A stretch of 64,000 bases of DNA from Beta vulgaris subsp. vulgaris (taxonomy: Eukaryota; Streptophyta; Magnoliopsida; Caryophyllales; Amaranthaceae): the NCBI RefSeq assembly GCF_026745355.1, contig NC_079207.1, forward strand, positions 35,875,430-35,939,429. The letters are read 5' to 3'. This document shows, one piece after another, positions 34,249 to 45,559 of this stretch; within the stretch, counting starts at the first letter, position 1; each line of letters starts with the position of its first letter. The notes beneath the pieces were generated by a model, which saw nothing but the letters and a program-made list of their open reading frames with translations, ran no database searches and was not told where the DNA came from. Made by a program: the position numbers and the translations under genes.

Positions 34249-35650
34249 GCATCAATTTGTGAGCACTCAAATCTTGAAAACTCTTTCCAAAGAGAAGGTT
34301 CTCATCATAAGTCTAATCCTTACTAGAGAGAAAAACAACCCAAGTGTATCTTGTGTAGTGATCAACAATAACTAGCACATACGTCTTACCACTTGTACTT
34401 TGAATCCTCATCGGGCCACACAAATACACGTGAATCAATTCCAATGGCTTTGTGGTGCTCACAACGTACAGTTTTAGATTTGAATAGGATCTAATATACT
34501 TTTCTTTGGTACATGCCTCACAAACTTGATCAATCTTAATTAAATTTTATAGATGGTAATCCCAAAACTAGATCTTTTGATCGAAGTTTGTCAAGTAATG
34601 AAAAGCTTGCATGACCAAGGCGTTTATGCCATAAGAGAGAAGCACCTCAATAACACTAAGACATGTGAAATTATTTTTGGAAACAAGATCAAGATCCATA
34701 ACATATTTGTTTCGTTTTCTTGTTCCTTTTAAGATGACACTCTTAGAATTATTGTGTATGATCAAGCATTTTTCACTATATTAGATTTTAAAATATTTTT
34801 CTTGTCACAGAATTGGGAAATACTTAAAAGATTGTGCTTTAAACCTTGAAGTAAAAATACATTATCAATTGAATGTGATGGTGACTTACAACCTTACCCA
34901 TGGCAACTATGTTACATTTCATATTGTCACCAAATGTCACACTTTCACATTCATAGGTTGAGAGTGAGAGAAACGTAGATTTGTCTCATGTCATATGCTC
35001 AGAACAACCACTATCAAGATACCAAGTGGTGTTCCCCCTCACTCTAACATGCAAAATTCAACTAGTTGTTAGTTGTAGTAACCCATTTCTTTCGTGGGTT
35101 CCTGTTCTTGACTAGCATTAGTTTTTGCAACCTATTTCATGTTGTTTTATTTCACATTCTTGCCAATCTTTCTAGTTCTTGGATTACATTGATTTATGTA
35201 ATGATCTATCTTTCCACAGTACATGCATATTTTGTCACTGGGTAGGTTAACATATTTCTTAGGATTGTTCCTGATCTTCTTGTAATACTCGAAACCAAGA
35301 CCTTTTATTTTTTTGTGGCATCTCAATCCATTTAGGAACAACCATCACCTTGCCTTTGTTCCTTGTAACTACAAGTTCCTTCTTGAGATTACAAATCCAT
35401 TTCTTTAAAACGATTTTATCTTTATTCAACTTTTGATCTTCGATTTGTAACCTTTCAAAGGAGTTAATCTTATATTAAAGAACTTAGAACTGAGATAAAT
35501 TTTTATTTAAGTGATAAATTTCTAAATTGATTAGATAATTTTCATTTTTCACGCTCTCATGAAATTCCTTGATTTTTAAGTTTTTATCAAATAAATCAAA
35601 GAACCTACTTTCAACATCCGTTCTCATTTTCTTAAGATATTCTATTTGTT
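34249..35650 (-). pseudogene. copia gag C-terminus, protease, pre-integrase and N-terminal integrase (broken)
   Basis: On the minus strand from 35,650: a coiled gag tail (KEFHESVKNENYLINLEIYH) and an intact zinc knuckle CMYCGKIDHYINQC near 35,225-35,185. Next is the protease with TTWYLDSGCSE (about 35,035-35,000) keeping the DSG triad, then a YVMDLDLVSKNN pre-integrase stretch (34,710). The integrase core follows with YVLVIVDHYTRYTWVVFLSS (about 34,385-34,320). Stops and frame changes occur in each. The N-terminal gag and 5' LTR are missing because a CACTA-like sequence begins at 35,651. Confidence 0.8.
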
Positions 35651-36021
35651 CATTACAAGAAATATTGTTTATAGAGGCAAGATACATTTGCCTCTAAAAA
35701 CAAAGATGTAGCCTCTAGTTGCTTTTTGAAGCAAATTAGTTGTCGCCTCCAATAGTTCCGTCGCTAATTAATGGTTGCCTCTAAAAGTTTTTTTTTTTGA
35801 GGAAAATATAACTTGTTGCCTCTAAAAGGCTCTACATTTAGAGACAACTATATATTCTTGCCTCAAAATAGAACTAGAGGCAACCATATATTCTTGCCTC
35901 AAAATAGAATAAGTGAAAATCATATATTCTTGCCTCAAAATATAATTAGAGGCAATATGAAACATTGCTTCTAAAAACTACATATATTTAGGAGCAACTA
36001 TTAACTCCAGGTGTAGGAGTG
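35651..36021. mobile_element. Degenerate CACTA-type element (TTGCCTCTAAAA family)
   Basis: The left end CATTACAAGAAATATTG differs by one base from the classical plant CACTACAAGAAA terminus. The next 350 bp contain many direct and inverted copies of TTGCCTCTAAAA / AGAGGCAA, the subterminal-repeat pattern of CACTA elements. The right end is uncertain; GGTGTAGGAGTG at 36,010-36,021 is a possible diverged inverse terminus. No clear 3-bp duplication. Non-coding. Confidence 0.55.
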
Positions 36022-36409
36022 TTGTTTTGATCTCATGGTCTTTGTCTACTTCTATTCATGTGGTTCGCTTAAGTTGTATCACATTGCTTTTGGTATACAT
36101 GAATCATTTTAATATTCTTGGTTTCTACGTAAATTTTGACAGCACTTTCTTTATAATACGACTTATATGTTGATATCAATCTTGTACTCGGGGTGTTTTT
36201 TTTATGCTACATCCACTCACGATTATTTAACTCCATAATGTCCTATTTCTTTATAATCACATAAAATATGAGCTTAAAAGAAAATAGAAAAAAAAGAAGA
36301 TAATATAGCACATAAGTGACATATCATATATAAAACAACACTACACACGACAATCAACTACCATTTCAAACAACTACACGTAACATTCAAGATTCAACAG
36401 TCCTTCTGT
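36022..36409. other. Unassigned AT-rich DNA
   Basis: No gene or bounded repeat recognised. It lies between the degenerate CACTA element and the LTR-like remnant. Confidence 0.45.
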
Positions 36410-36669
36410 TCGAACACAAGGTGACACTCAAGAGGGGGGAGGGTCTAATTGAGTGGCTAAATTTAATCGATTTTTGCAAAAACTCGGTTATGGCACTGTG
36501 CTATTCACTCGTAATTCTCTGATTTGTGTTTTTGCGAAAACTAAAACTTAACACAATATGAAATCAACGATCAAACACAAGCTATAACGTGGTTCAATCT
36601 CACATATGAGATATATGTCCAGAGAAACCAAACTCTTTTAATATTTGAATCTTAAAATATCAAACTCTT

Positions 36670-38459
36670 CACTAGTGGAAAAAAGCCTATTCGATGCGGT
36701 CAAAATCAGACTTACTGATGCGATTTTGATCCGCATCGGATAGGCTCGCAGTAGCTCACTAATGTATTATGATGCAGTCCAAAACCGCATTAGAAAACGA
36801 TAATTTGATGCGGTTTTACCTTAAAACCGCATCAGTTAAATTGATTAACTGATGCGGTTTTAAGGTAAAACCGCATCAGATTATCGTTTTCTGATGCGGT
36901 TTTACTATAGAACGCATCAGTATGTAGTACTTGATGTCAAACAAAAGTTACAGACCTGCAGTTGCAGGTCTGCACATTTAACATTCCTCAATTTTTGGCG
37001 CTAGGTATGTAAATCATCTCAATTGTCGGCGCAATACTTTCCCACTATATTAGTCTAAAAATATACCAAACCAAACATATATATACAACAACAATAAATT
37101 ACACAAAAACAAAAATTATACAAAATACATATAAATAAGAATTTATACATAGAAACTAAATAAATTCATAGAAATAACATTATAATATAAATAAAGAATA
37201 TTACGCAAATATACAAAAATAAAAATTTAACATATATATATATAGAATATTACAAACCTAAAAATAAATTAAGACTATACGAAAATTAAGAACTAAATCC
37301 CAAAATAATCGACAATAATGAGAATTTATATATAAAAACGAAACGAAATGAAAATAAGATCTAAAAACTCATTATACGAAAATTGCAATATACGAAAATT
37401 GCAATATACTAATTATACGAAAATTGCAATATACGAAACGAACTAATTGCAATTATCCAGTAATTATACAAAATAATTGAAACGAAATCGAAAATTAGAT
37501 CTAAAAACTAAAATTAGTAAACGAAGGAACTAAAAAACAAAAATTAGAAAAAAAAATTAAGATACGAAAAAATACGAAAATTAGAAAACGAAGGAACTAA
37601 AAAACACCACCCAAATAAAACGAAAATTAAGAATCGAACAAAAAATCAAACAAAAACGAAGCCTAAAAAAAAACGAAACGGAAATGGATTCTAAAACGAA
37701 AAAATCAAACGAAAACAAAAAAGGAAATAAATACCTAAACCAAAACCAGATCTTAAAACAAAATAAAAAATAAACGAAAAAAACACCTAAAAGTAGATCC
37801 AAAAACTAAATCCCATAAAAACTCAAATGAACCAATTTCTTGTGTATCTTCGATTCTTCGTTCTTCGTCGTTTCGCTCGTCATTTTGTTCTTCATTTTCG
37901 ATCTTCAATATTCGCTCTCCATTTTGCTATTCATTTTCACCCATCTTTTTCGATCTTCTTAATTGCGATTCATTCGTTCTTTCGTTCTTAATTCGTTCTA
38001 ATTTCTTCGCGATTCATTCATTTTGTGAGGGAAGAGTATAGAGGAGGAAGAGAGGTGAGTGAGAATTTGGGTTGTGAGGGAATAGTAGATAGGAGGGAGT
38101 TAGGGTTTGAGGAAGTGGCTAGGGCTGCGTGTGAAGGAGGTGTAGAGAGGAGGGAGTTAGGGTTTCAGGAGTGACGAAATGAATAGAGGAGATAGGAAAG
38201 AGAATGGGCCGCGCATTAGGACAAAATGAAATGAGGTGGAATTTTGGCCGCGCTTTAGGTTTAAGTGAATGTAGGATTTGGGTCGCGCATGTTGTTTCAT
38301 GGGTTGTTTCATGGAACGATTTTCGGATGCGGTCCCACGAACCGCATCAGGCTCATCAAAAATCGCATCAGATTTTGTTTGCCAAATTTCGCTCACGATG
38401 CGGTTTTACAAAAAACGTATCTGTTACTAAGTGACATATAAGGTTTTTTTCCACTAGTG
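36670..38459. mobile_element. CACTA-type non-autonomous element 3 (GATGCGGTTTTA family)
   Basis: The left end is CACTAGTGGAAAAAAGCC and the right end the inverse of CACTAGTGGAAAAAAACC. CTT flanks both sides (36,667-36,669 and 38,460-38,462). Subterminal zones carry direct and inverted GATGCGGTTTTA copies. The interior is A-rich with a leader-like part (37,830-38,160) rich in TTCGTTC words and in GGGAGTTAGGGTTT repeats, and no transposase. It includes the long palindrome at 36,793-36,891. Confidence 0.9.
36793..36891. repeat. Near-perfect 99-nt palindrome within CACTA element 3
   Basis: The arms start GAAAACGATAATTTGATGCG and end in its near-inverse, meeting around AGTTAAATTGATTAACT. Each arm holds two oppositely oriented GATGCGGTTTTA motifs joined through TTTTACCTTAAAACC. 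A single mismatch and a slightly off-centre core are visible. Confidence 0.85.
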
Positions 38460-38627
38460 CTTGATACAATAAGATTCCCCCACTACTAACCCTAGTAGTG
38501 CTCCCCAACACTTAACTCTAAGTGTTACAACTCTCTATAATAATGAAATTATAGAAAGAAAATTAAAAAATGACTAGTTTCTCTCGTAGCGCATGTTTAT
38601 GCGATAAGCTTAACTTACGCTGCCGCC

Positions 38628-39910
38628 ATGGCAAGAGGGAGAGGAGCCAAGAAGAGTGCACAGAAAAGCAAGCGTAAGGGAAAGAAAGGTCCATCTTCTT
38701 CTCCGGTAAGGAAAACAAAGAGTGTCGATGAGGTTATTAGTGTTTCAGAGTTACAAATCCCTAGTCCTATTCAGGAGAATCCTGATATCATGGAGAAGGA
38801 AGTGGAGGTAGCTACAATGGAGATGCTGACGGGTGTCGGTGATGAGCGAACTCAACAAGCAAATTCGAAAGCGGTGTTATCCGAATGGCTGAATGTAATA
38901 AAAAGTGGGTTAAAAGAACCTGCCACAGCGGCTCGAATGTCATGGGCGGATGATAATGTGGAGCTTTTGGAGAAGCAGGTTAATAATAAGGAAAATGTAC
39001 TTGTTATAGAACGGAGGATATACAATAGGAGTTGGAATACTAGTCCTCTGTTGTAGTGTGCTATGTTCTTGGCGCGAATCTGCCATTACTTGTTATGGAG
39101 GGATTTTTTAGGTGTATTTGGGGGAAACTAGGGATTGACAAAATAGTTGTGATTGAGAAAGGGGTGTTTATAGTGCGATTTCAAACTGCTGAATCTTGTT
39201 TGAAGGTGACACATGAAGGTTTTCAATTCTTCGACCGAAAACCTTTAATAGTTAAGCTATGGGAACCAGACATGGTGATCGATAAGGATGTAGTAACCAG
39301 GGTACCAATATGGGTGAGATTCCCAAATCTCTCCTTCAAGTATTGGGGGGAGAGAAGCATGAGTAAACTGGCTGGCATAATTGGAAGATATATTAAGCTT
39401 GATCATGCTACAAAGGAGAAAGAGAAATTGCAATTTGCAAGGGTGCTGATTGAAGTTGAAATGCAGCGAGAGTTACCAGGTTCAATAACATTCTGTAATG
39501 AGTATGGCTGTATGGTAGAACAGGTGATTGAATATGAATGGAGGTATGTTAAATGTTCATAATGGTCAGGGTTTGGGCATACTAGTGAACAATGTAGGAA
39601 GAAGGGTGGGAAGAAAGCCTGGGTGCAGAAGGCAAATGTTGTGGATAAAGATGGATTTCAGAGGGTTGGCAGGGGTAATCAGGTTATTGAGGAACCAAAT
39701 GAAATACCAGTGCATAATTATTTTAATCTGTTGCTTGATGATGCTGTGGATGTACCAAATGATGCTATGGTGCAGGAGGACACAGGACAATGTGGAGTTG
39801 GTAGCGGTAAAGCAGGAGGTGACTCTATGGTTAGAGTGATTCCAAATGATGAGCAAGTGCATAAGGTGGACAAAGGTGAGGGGGTGGCTCCCCCTAACCA
39901 AAATGGATAA
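38628..39910 (+). pseudogene. LINE ORF1 (basic N-terminus, DUF4283-type domain, degenerate zinc knuckle)
   Basis: ATG 38,628 in the context CCGCCATGG starts a Lys/Arg-rich segment (RGRGAKKSAQKSKRKGKKG). A frame change near 39,050 leads into a DUF4283-type domain (KPLIVKLWEPDM, VPIWVRFPNL). A knuckle remnant follows near 39,550 with FGHTSEQC; an upstream Cys position is lost and a stop lies inside. The tail runs to 39,910. As in other plant L1 elements ORF1 should bind RNA; this copy is broken by at least one frameshift and one stop. Confidence 0.75.
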
Positions 39911-41407
39911 TGTCCTTGCGTGAAATGTAAGGGGCCCAAACAATGCAAATAAGCAAGGTGAGCTGAGGAATTTTCTTCAATCTCATAACATTAAACTGTT
40001 TAGCCTCTTCAAAACTAGAGTTAAAGCTAATAATTTAGGCAAACTTTATTCAAAAATTTATCCTAATTGGTGCTTTACTCACAATTTATCCTGTCATGAA
40101 AATGGTAGAATTGTAATTGGGTGGTGTCCAAGAGCATTTATTATGAACATAAGTCATGTGAATAGCCAATATATTCACTGCATTGTTTGTTCTAGTACTG
40201 GGAAGATGTTCAGATGTACTTTCTGCTATGGATTTGTTGATAGCCATAGGGTTTGAAAGAGATTGCTGTTGAGAGTGATATGCCATGGGTGTTGTTAGGT
40301 GATTTTAATCCTATTAGTAGTATTGAGGATAGAATTGGTGCTCCTGTAAGAACTGGTGAGATTGCTCCCATGTTAGAGTGCATTACTTACTGTCATATTA
40401 GTGATGTAAAGGCAAATGGAAGGTTGTTTACTTGGAATAATAAACAAGAGAGGGATAGGAGAGTCTTTTCAAGGATAGACAGGGTGCTAGCAAATCAAGC
40501 TTGGGTAGATTTATTTGAGCTTGCTGAAGTGAGCTTCCTGCCTGAAGGTGACTATGATCACACTCCAATGCTCTTGTGTGTTTATCTTAAGTGCAATGTA
40601 AAAAAGCTGTTTTATTTCACAATATATGGTGCTATCATGGTGAAGTAATTGAGGCTGTAAGAAGTGTTTGGCAACAACAGGTCAGAAGCTGTCCAATGTA
40701 TAGAGTGGTTCAGAAGTTAAAGTTGGTTAAGCAAGCACTGAAGGAGTTGAATAGAAAGGGTATAGGTGATATTGAAGTTGTTGTTATGAAGACTAGGGCT
40801 ATTCTGCAGGAGGCCCAAAATGCTATGCATCTTAATAAAGGTGATTATAGGCTGTCACAGGCTGAAAAGGAAGCAAAAGAAGAGTTTCAAACTGCTAAGA
40901 AAATGCTTAATAGCTTTTTGCAAAAAAAAAAAAAAAAACTAAGCTCATCTGGCTGAAGTGTGGTGATGATAACACAAAGATCTTCTATCAAGCTTTGAAA
41001 GCTAGAAGAAGACAGAACAAAATCCATGCTATTCAGGATAGTAATGGTATATGGGTGAACCAAAGAGAGAAGGTTGCTAAAGCCTTTGTAGAGTTTTACA
41101 GGAAATTATTGACTTGCTCTGAGTAGAAGACTGAAGTGCTACAAACTCTGATAAACAAAGGTAATCTGCTCACTGAAGGCCACTTGAATACTTTACAAGC
41201 TGAATTTACAAAGGAGGATGTTAAAAATGCCATGTTTAGTATACCAGATGACAAGGTGTAATAGCCCTGTTTGTAAGTACCTTTATTTAAATATTAATTA
41301 TATTTATTAAGTTAATTATGTTTCGAAAATTCTTATTTTATTTGAGTTGGAGTATGAATTATTTTATCGTGCTATAATGTATTTGTTAATTTAATTATAT
41401 GAGATTA

Positions 41408-41445
<38 letters not shown>

Positions 41446-44400
41446 TTATATTTTTAATTTTATGCATTTAGTTGAGCGGTATTTGGCCCAAATAGGAAAC
41501 CAAAGTCGGGTTCCCATCCTTTAATGTTGTCGGTTTGTTTTGGAAGATAAACTCCAATTATCCCCTTCTTTTTGTCGGTTGGTTTAATGAAATAAAACCC
41601 CAGCCAAACCCCACGTTCTTTCTCTCTCTCCCGTGTCCTCTGTTCTCTCTAAACCCCCAAAACTGAAAAACCCCAAACCCCAATTGAGGAAACCCGAAAA
41701 CCCCAGGACCGTAAAACTTTCTCGCTCACCTTCGCTTGTGCTTCGCCGACGTTTTTATTGCTCGCCGGAGTTTTCCCCTGGTCGGCGCCGTCTGTTCTCG
41801 TTTTCTCTCTCATCCTTTGTTTCGTGCTGCTGTTGTTCGCGGCTGGTGGTTCTTTCTTCGCGCCACCTTGCCGTCGTCGGTGCTATTGTGCGCTTGGTGC
41901 TGCTGCCTATCTAAGGTGATCTTGTTGGTGTTTTTGTTGTTGTTTTTGCTGCGTTGTTGCCGAAGCTTCGAAAATCTCCCTCGACCCTTCTGTTTCTCAA
42001 TTCTTCTCTGTCTTCGCTGCTCCTAGTAGAGCAGAGGTAAATTCCTCTTTGTTCTTAATTCAAACCCTTTTTCCTTGTAATTCAAGCCCAAGTTGTTTGT
42101 TATTTTTGTTGTAGTAGTAGTTTGCGGAGTTGGTGTGGTGGTTATGGTGGAGTTGTTTTGTTGCTTTGGTATTATTGTTGTAGTTCTGGTGGTTGTTATG
42201 GTTGGTGTCATTGTGGTGGTTATTAGTGGTGGTGATGCGTTGTTGTTTTGCTGTTGTTGATGATACGTGGTGTAGAATTAGTTTAGGGAATTTAGTAATA
42301 TGTGATTGGAATTAAGATCGTGAAGGATTTTCATATTGGGAATTACTTGTGATTATGATTTCTAGTTTAGATTACTCCAAGTTTAGTTATTAATTATTGT
42401 TATAATTGTGAGGTGATTCTTGGAGGAAGATTTTGGAGTGAAGTATCATTCGAGTTTATGAAAGAAATTATATTGGTGGAATTGGATTGCGATTCAGGTA
42501 ACTTTTATGTTCAGTAAAATCATTTACTCATGCCCTTGTGTCTGTGTGTGTGAATATTTGTGTTCTGTTTTTAATAAATAAGTTCGTACTATGGCCATAG
42601 TTATGAATGTGATGTTATGAGTTGATTTTGGAAATGTTATTCAATGAATATGAATGTGCAAATGTTTTGCTGGCTTATTTTATGAACTGAAAATAGTAAG
42701 TGGGCAAGGTATGGGTGGAGGATGGTTACACTTTTGACCTGATACAGGTCGGCTACGCTCCATTGCGAACTTTGGGGGTAGTGTTGCTGGACTCCATAGC
42801 GCAGCTTGGAGGCAGCATTTGTCCTTTTGTCCAAAGCTTGTACTTGCCACTGATTTGTTTAAGAGAGTGAGCTATGCCAGCGTTATTACGAAATGAAAAT
42901 GATTTGAGAAATAAAATGTTTATAATGGACTGAAGTAATGGTTACGAGTTTTCCACTCATTTTGGAATTTTGTTTGTTTTGTATTTCCCCCTGAATTTGC
43001 AGGTTTGGTGTCAAGAGCTTGGGAATGGAAGTGGAGCAAGAATAGGATTACGTTTTGTAAAGGATTGAGTTTGTATTCTAGTTAGTTGATTAGAGAATAG
43101 TTATTTATATAAAGGATTTTGTTTTGTGGGCCAGTAACCCACAGGTTCAGGATCGTTTTGTAGGTTATGTTTTCGCTGCGAGTAAATGTTTAATCCGAGG
43201 CTTATTAAGTATTGATTGTGATTAGTGGATCTTAAGTGTATTTACCTAGTAGCTCGAGAAAATGAGCTGTTACACAAGGCCCCAAGGAGTGATGGTTTTA
43301 ATAGTTGCTTTTATAAACATTGCTGGGAGGTTATAAGAGATGAAGTGTGTGAAGCCATACTGGATTTCCTTAAAACAGGTCAACTCTTAAAGGCTGCCAA
43401 TGTTACTACACTCACTTTGATCCCTAAAGTGAAGTGTCTTGAGAATGTAACTGAGTACATACCTATAGCATGCTATAATATACTTTATAAGTGCATTACA
43501 AAGATGATAAGTGGAAGATTAAACCAAATTCTTCCTGATATAATTTCAGCAAGTCAGGGGGCTTTTGTGTCATGGAGAAGTATTATCCACAATGTTATGA
43601 TTTGTCAGGATTTGATAAAAGGTTATAAGAGGAAAGCTTCAAGGGCTAGCTGCATGATGAAGTTGGATCTTAAAAAGGCCTACGATACCATTAGTTGGCA
43701 ATTTGTTGAGCAAATGCTAGATTTGGTAGGCTTTCCAAAGAAGTTCAAGGAGCTCATAATGGTGTGTATTAGGACCCCAACCTTCTCTATTATGATGAAT
43801 GGGGTCCTACTGGTTTTTTGGAGCTCAGAGGGGGCTTAGGCAAGGGGATCCCATGTCCCCTCTACTGTTTGCTCTAGGTATGGACTATTTAGACAGAATA
43901 CTCAAGTATATTGGTGAAATGGAAGGATTCAAGCATCATGTGAAATTCAAGGACTTAAGGTTAACACACCTTTGCTTTGCAAATGATTTGTTGTTGTTCC
44001 GTGATGGTGATTTCAGATCCATCTATACTATGCTTCAAGGTTTCCAAATGTTTTCCAATGCATCTGGCCTTGAAGTTAATAAGACTAAATATGAGGTGTA
44101 CTATGCTGGTATGACTGATGAATTGATTCAAAGAGTAACAGATGTGAGTGGATTTCAAACTGGTAGGCTTCCCTTCAGGTACCTTGGAGTCCTTATGTCT
44201 ACTAGTAAGCTTAAAGCAAGTGAATGCCAAGCCTTGATTGATAGAATGGTGCAGAGAAATAGAATCTAGATCACAAGGAATATTTCTTTTGCTGCTAGAT
44301 CACAGCTAATTAATAGTGTGCTTTTAAGTATCCATGTCTACTGGGGGCAGTTGTTCATTATCCTTAAAGGTGTGCTTAAGGAGGTAAATGCAATTTGTAG

Positions 44401-44640
44401 GAGCTTCCTTTGGACAGGGACACATAATAATGGAAGAGCTGGGGCTGTTGCTTAGAATAGATTATGTCAAACTAAGTCTTCAGAGGGTTTGGGTTTTTCA
44501 GAGATACTGGATTATGGAATGTTGCTGCTGTGTGCAAATTAGCTTGGGCTGTGGCTAAAAAAAAAGACAATATGTGGGTGAAATGGGTGAAATGGAGTGT
44601 ATATTAGGAATGATAGTTGGGGGACCTATGAAGCTCCTAG
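39905..44640 (+). pseudogene. LINE ORF2 (endonuclease and reverse transcriptase), broken and interrupted
   Basis: Starting at ATG 39,905 with an internal stop after five codons, the endonuclease runs to about 40,590 (WVLLGDFNP, RLFTWNNKQ, then YDHTPML where the family has SDH-P). A linker with an 18-base A run (about 40,921-40,938) follows. The frame is interrupted at 41,257 by a solo LTR and resumes at 43,280 directly in the reverse transcriptase. Landmarks there are PRSDGFNSCFYK, MKLDLKKAYDTISW and GLRQGDPMSPLL. The catalytic FADD box is FAND, so the enzyme should be inactive. After 44,269 only decayed frames remain. Confidence 0.8.
41257..43274 (+). mobile_element. Solo LTR (Ty3/gypsy-type) with 5-bp target duplication
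   Basis: The unit starts TGTAATAGCCCTGTTTG and ends GAGCTGTTACA. CAAGG is duplicated at 41,252-41,256 and 43,275-43,279. LINE coding continues in frame when the unit and one CAAGG are removed. It contains a TTA microsatellite (41,410-41,445), a CT-rich leader-like part (41,610-41,780), and no gag or pol, so it is a solo LTR. Open frames at 41,633-42,026 lie in this non-coding LTR. Confidence 0.9.
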
Positions 44641-44752
44641 TACCTTAAGCTGGGGCATGGAAATACATATGTCAAGCAAAAAATGAGATGAATATGAGAA
44701 CTGTTGGTGTTCAGTAGATGTTGGATCCTCAGTACAACATCAAAAAGTATTA

Positions 44753-45030
44753 TAGTGGAAAAAACATCAAGTGCTCCGGTTAAAAACGCTACAAGTGCTC
44801 CGTATTTCACCCGTAGCAGACCCCATACGAGCACTTGAGTATTTTTCAAGTGCTCCGGTTAAAAACTGGAGCACTTAATATTAAAAGTGCTCCGGTTGCA
44901 CTAACAACAGGAGCACTTAGTAATGTTTAATTGCTTAGAGTAGTTCAAGTGCTCCGGTTGATAGGAAACAACCGAAGCACTTGTGATTCATGTGCTCCGA
45001 TTGTTCATTATCAACCGAAGCACTTGTTGT
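44753..45030. repeat. Subterminal repeats of CACTA element 5 (AAGTGCTCCGGTT family)
   Basis: Direct and inverted copies of AAGTGCTCCGGTT (inverse AACCGAAGCACTT) occur at roughly 25-60 bp spacing between 44,768 and 45,030. In CACTA elements such motifs are the expected binding sites of the element's own DNA-binding protein. Confidence 0.8.
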
Positions 45031-45442
45031 AATTCTTTTTTAAAAAAAAAACCTGCGCTAGTTATATTATTAGCTTCCTAAAGTATATATATTACAATAG
45101 AGCGCCTGCAGCCTCATTTTCACCACCATACTTAACCTCCTCTTGCCCTTCATATATCACCAACATAATATGTACAATGATACAAAAAAGTGCACATGAA
45201 ATTCAAAATTCAACAAATAAACATTCAAAATTAAAATACGTACTATTATTATATATATAAAGTGTAGAATTGAGTTAGAAAACATTACCATAGATTTAAA
45301 GTACGCGTTTACAACGTATTTAGAAATTAAATTCATAGACAACAATCGGTAACGAAGGAAGCAAACTTGTCTCGAACTTCATTGACTTCCTCAACAGTAA
45401 ATGACTCCTCCCTTGGTGTGTTGCAAACCTAATAATCAAGAT

Positions 45443-45446
<4 letters not shown>

Positions 45447-45498
<52 letters not shown>
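45447..45498. repeat. TA dinucleotide microsatellite
   Basis: About 50 bp of pure alternating TA between the subterminal repeats and the tandem array. Confidence 0.95.
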
Positions 45499-45499
<1 letters not shown>

Positions 45500-45559
45500 C
45501 ATGAAATTTTTGGTCACGTTCTTTTCTATATGTTGTTTGAGAACTACTAGGACAACTAC

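Larger units (their letters stand above)
36410..38580 (-). repeat. copia-type LTR remnant interrupted by a CACTA element
   Basis: With the CACTA at 36,670-38,459 removed, about 380 bp remain. The part starting AACACAAGGTGACACTC and then AAGAGGGGGGAGGG resembles the 3' end of a copia LTR on the minus strand (CCCCCCTCTTGAGTGTCACC). It differs from the LTRs at 27 kb and 49 kb. The 38,460-38,580 part (GATTCCCCCACTACTAACCC) continues it. Ends not fixed; the LINE begins near 38,581. Confidence 0.45.
38581..44752 (+). mobile_element. Second L1-type LINE, split by a solo LTR and cut by a CACTA element
   Basis: ORF1 and ORF2 follow in plant L1 order from ATG 38,628. The unit is interrupted at 41,257-43,274 by a solo LTR and stops in mid coding sequence near 44,752, where CACTA element 5 begins. 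The missing part (zinc finger and RNase H) would be expected beyond the right edge of the window if the CACTA lies within it. The 5' end near 38,581 is approximate. It is a different LINE family from the one at 21-26 kb. Confidence 0.8.

Noticed and set aside
41633..42026. Two overlapping plus-strand frames of about 95 codons
   Set aside because: They lie inside a solo LTR with a CT-rich leader; LTRs are non-coding and composition is biased.
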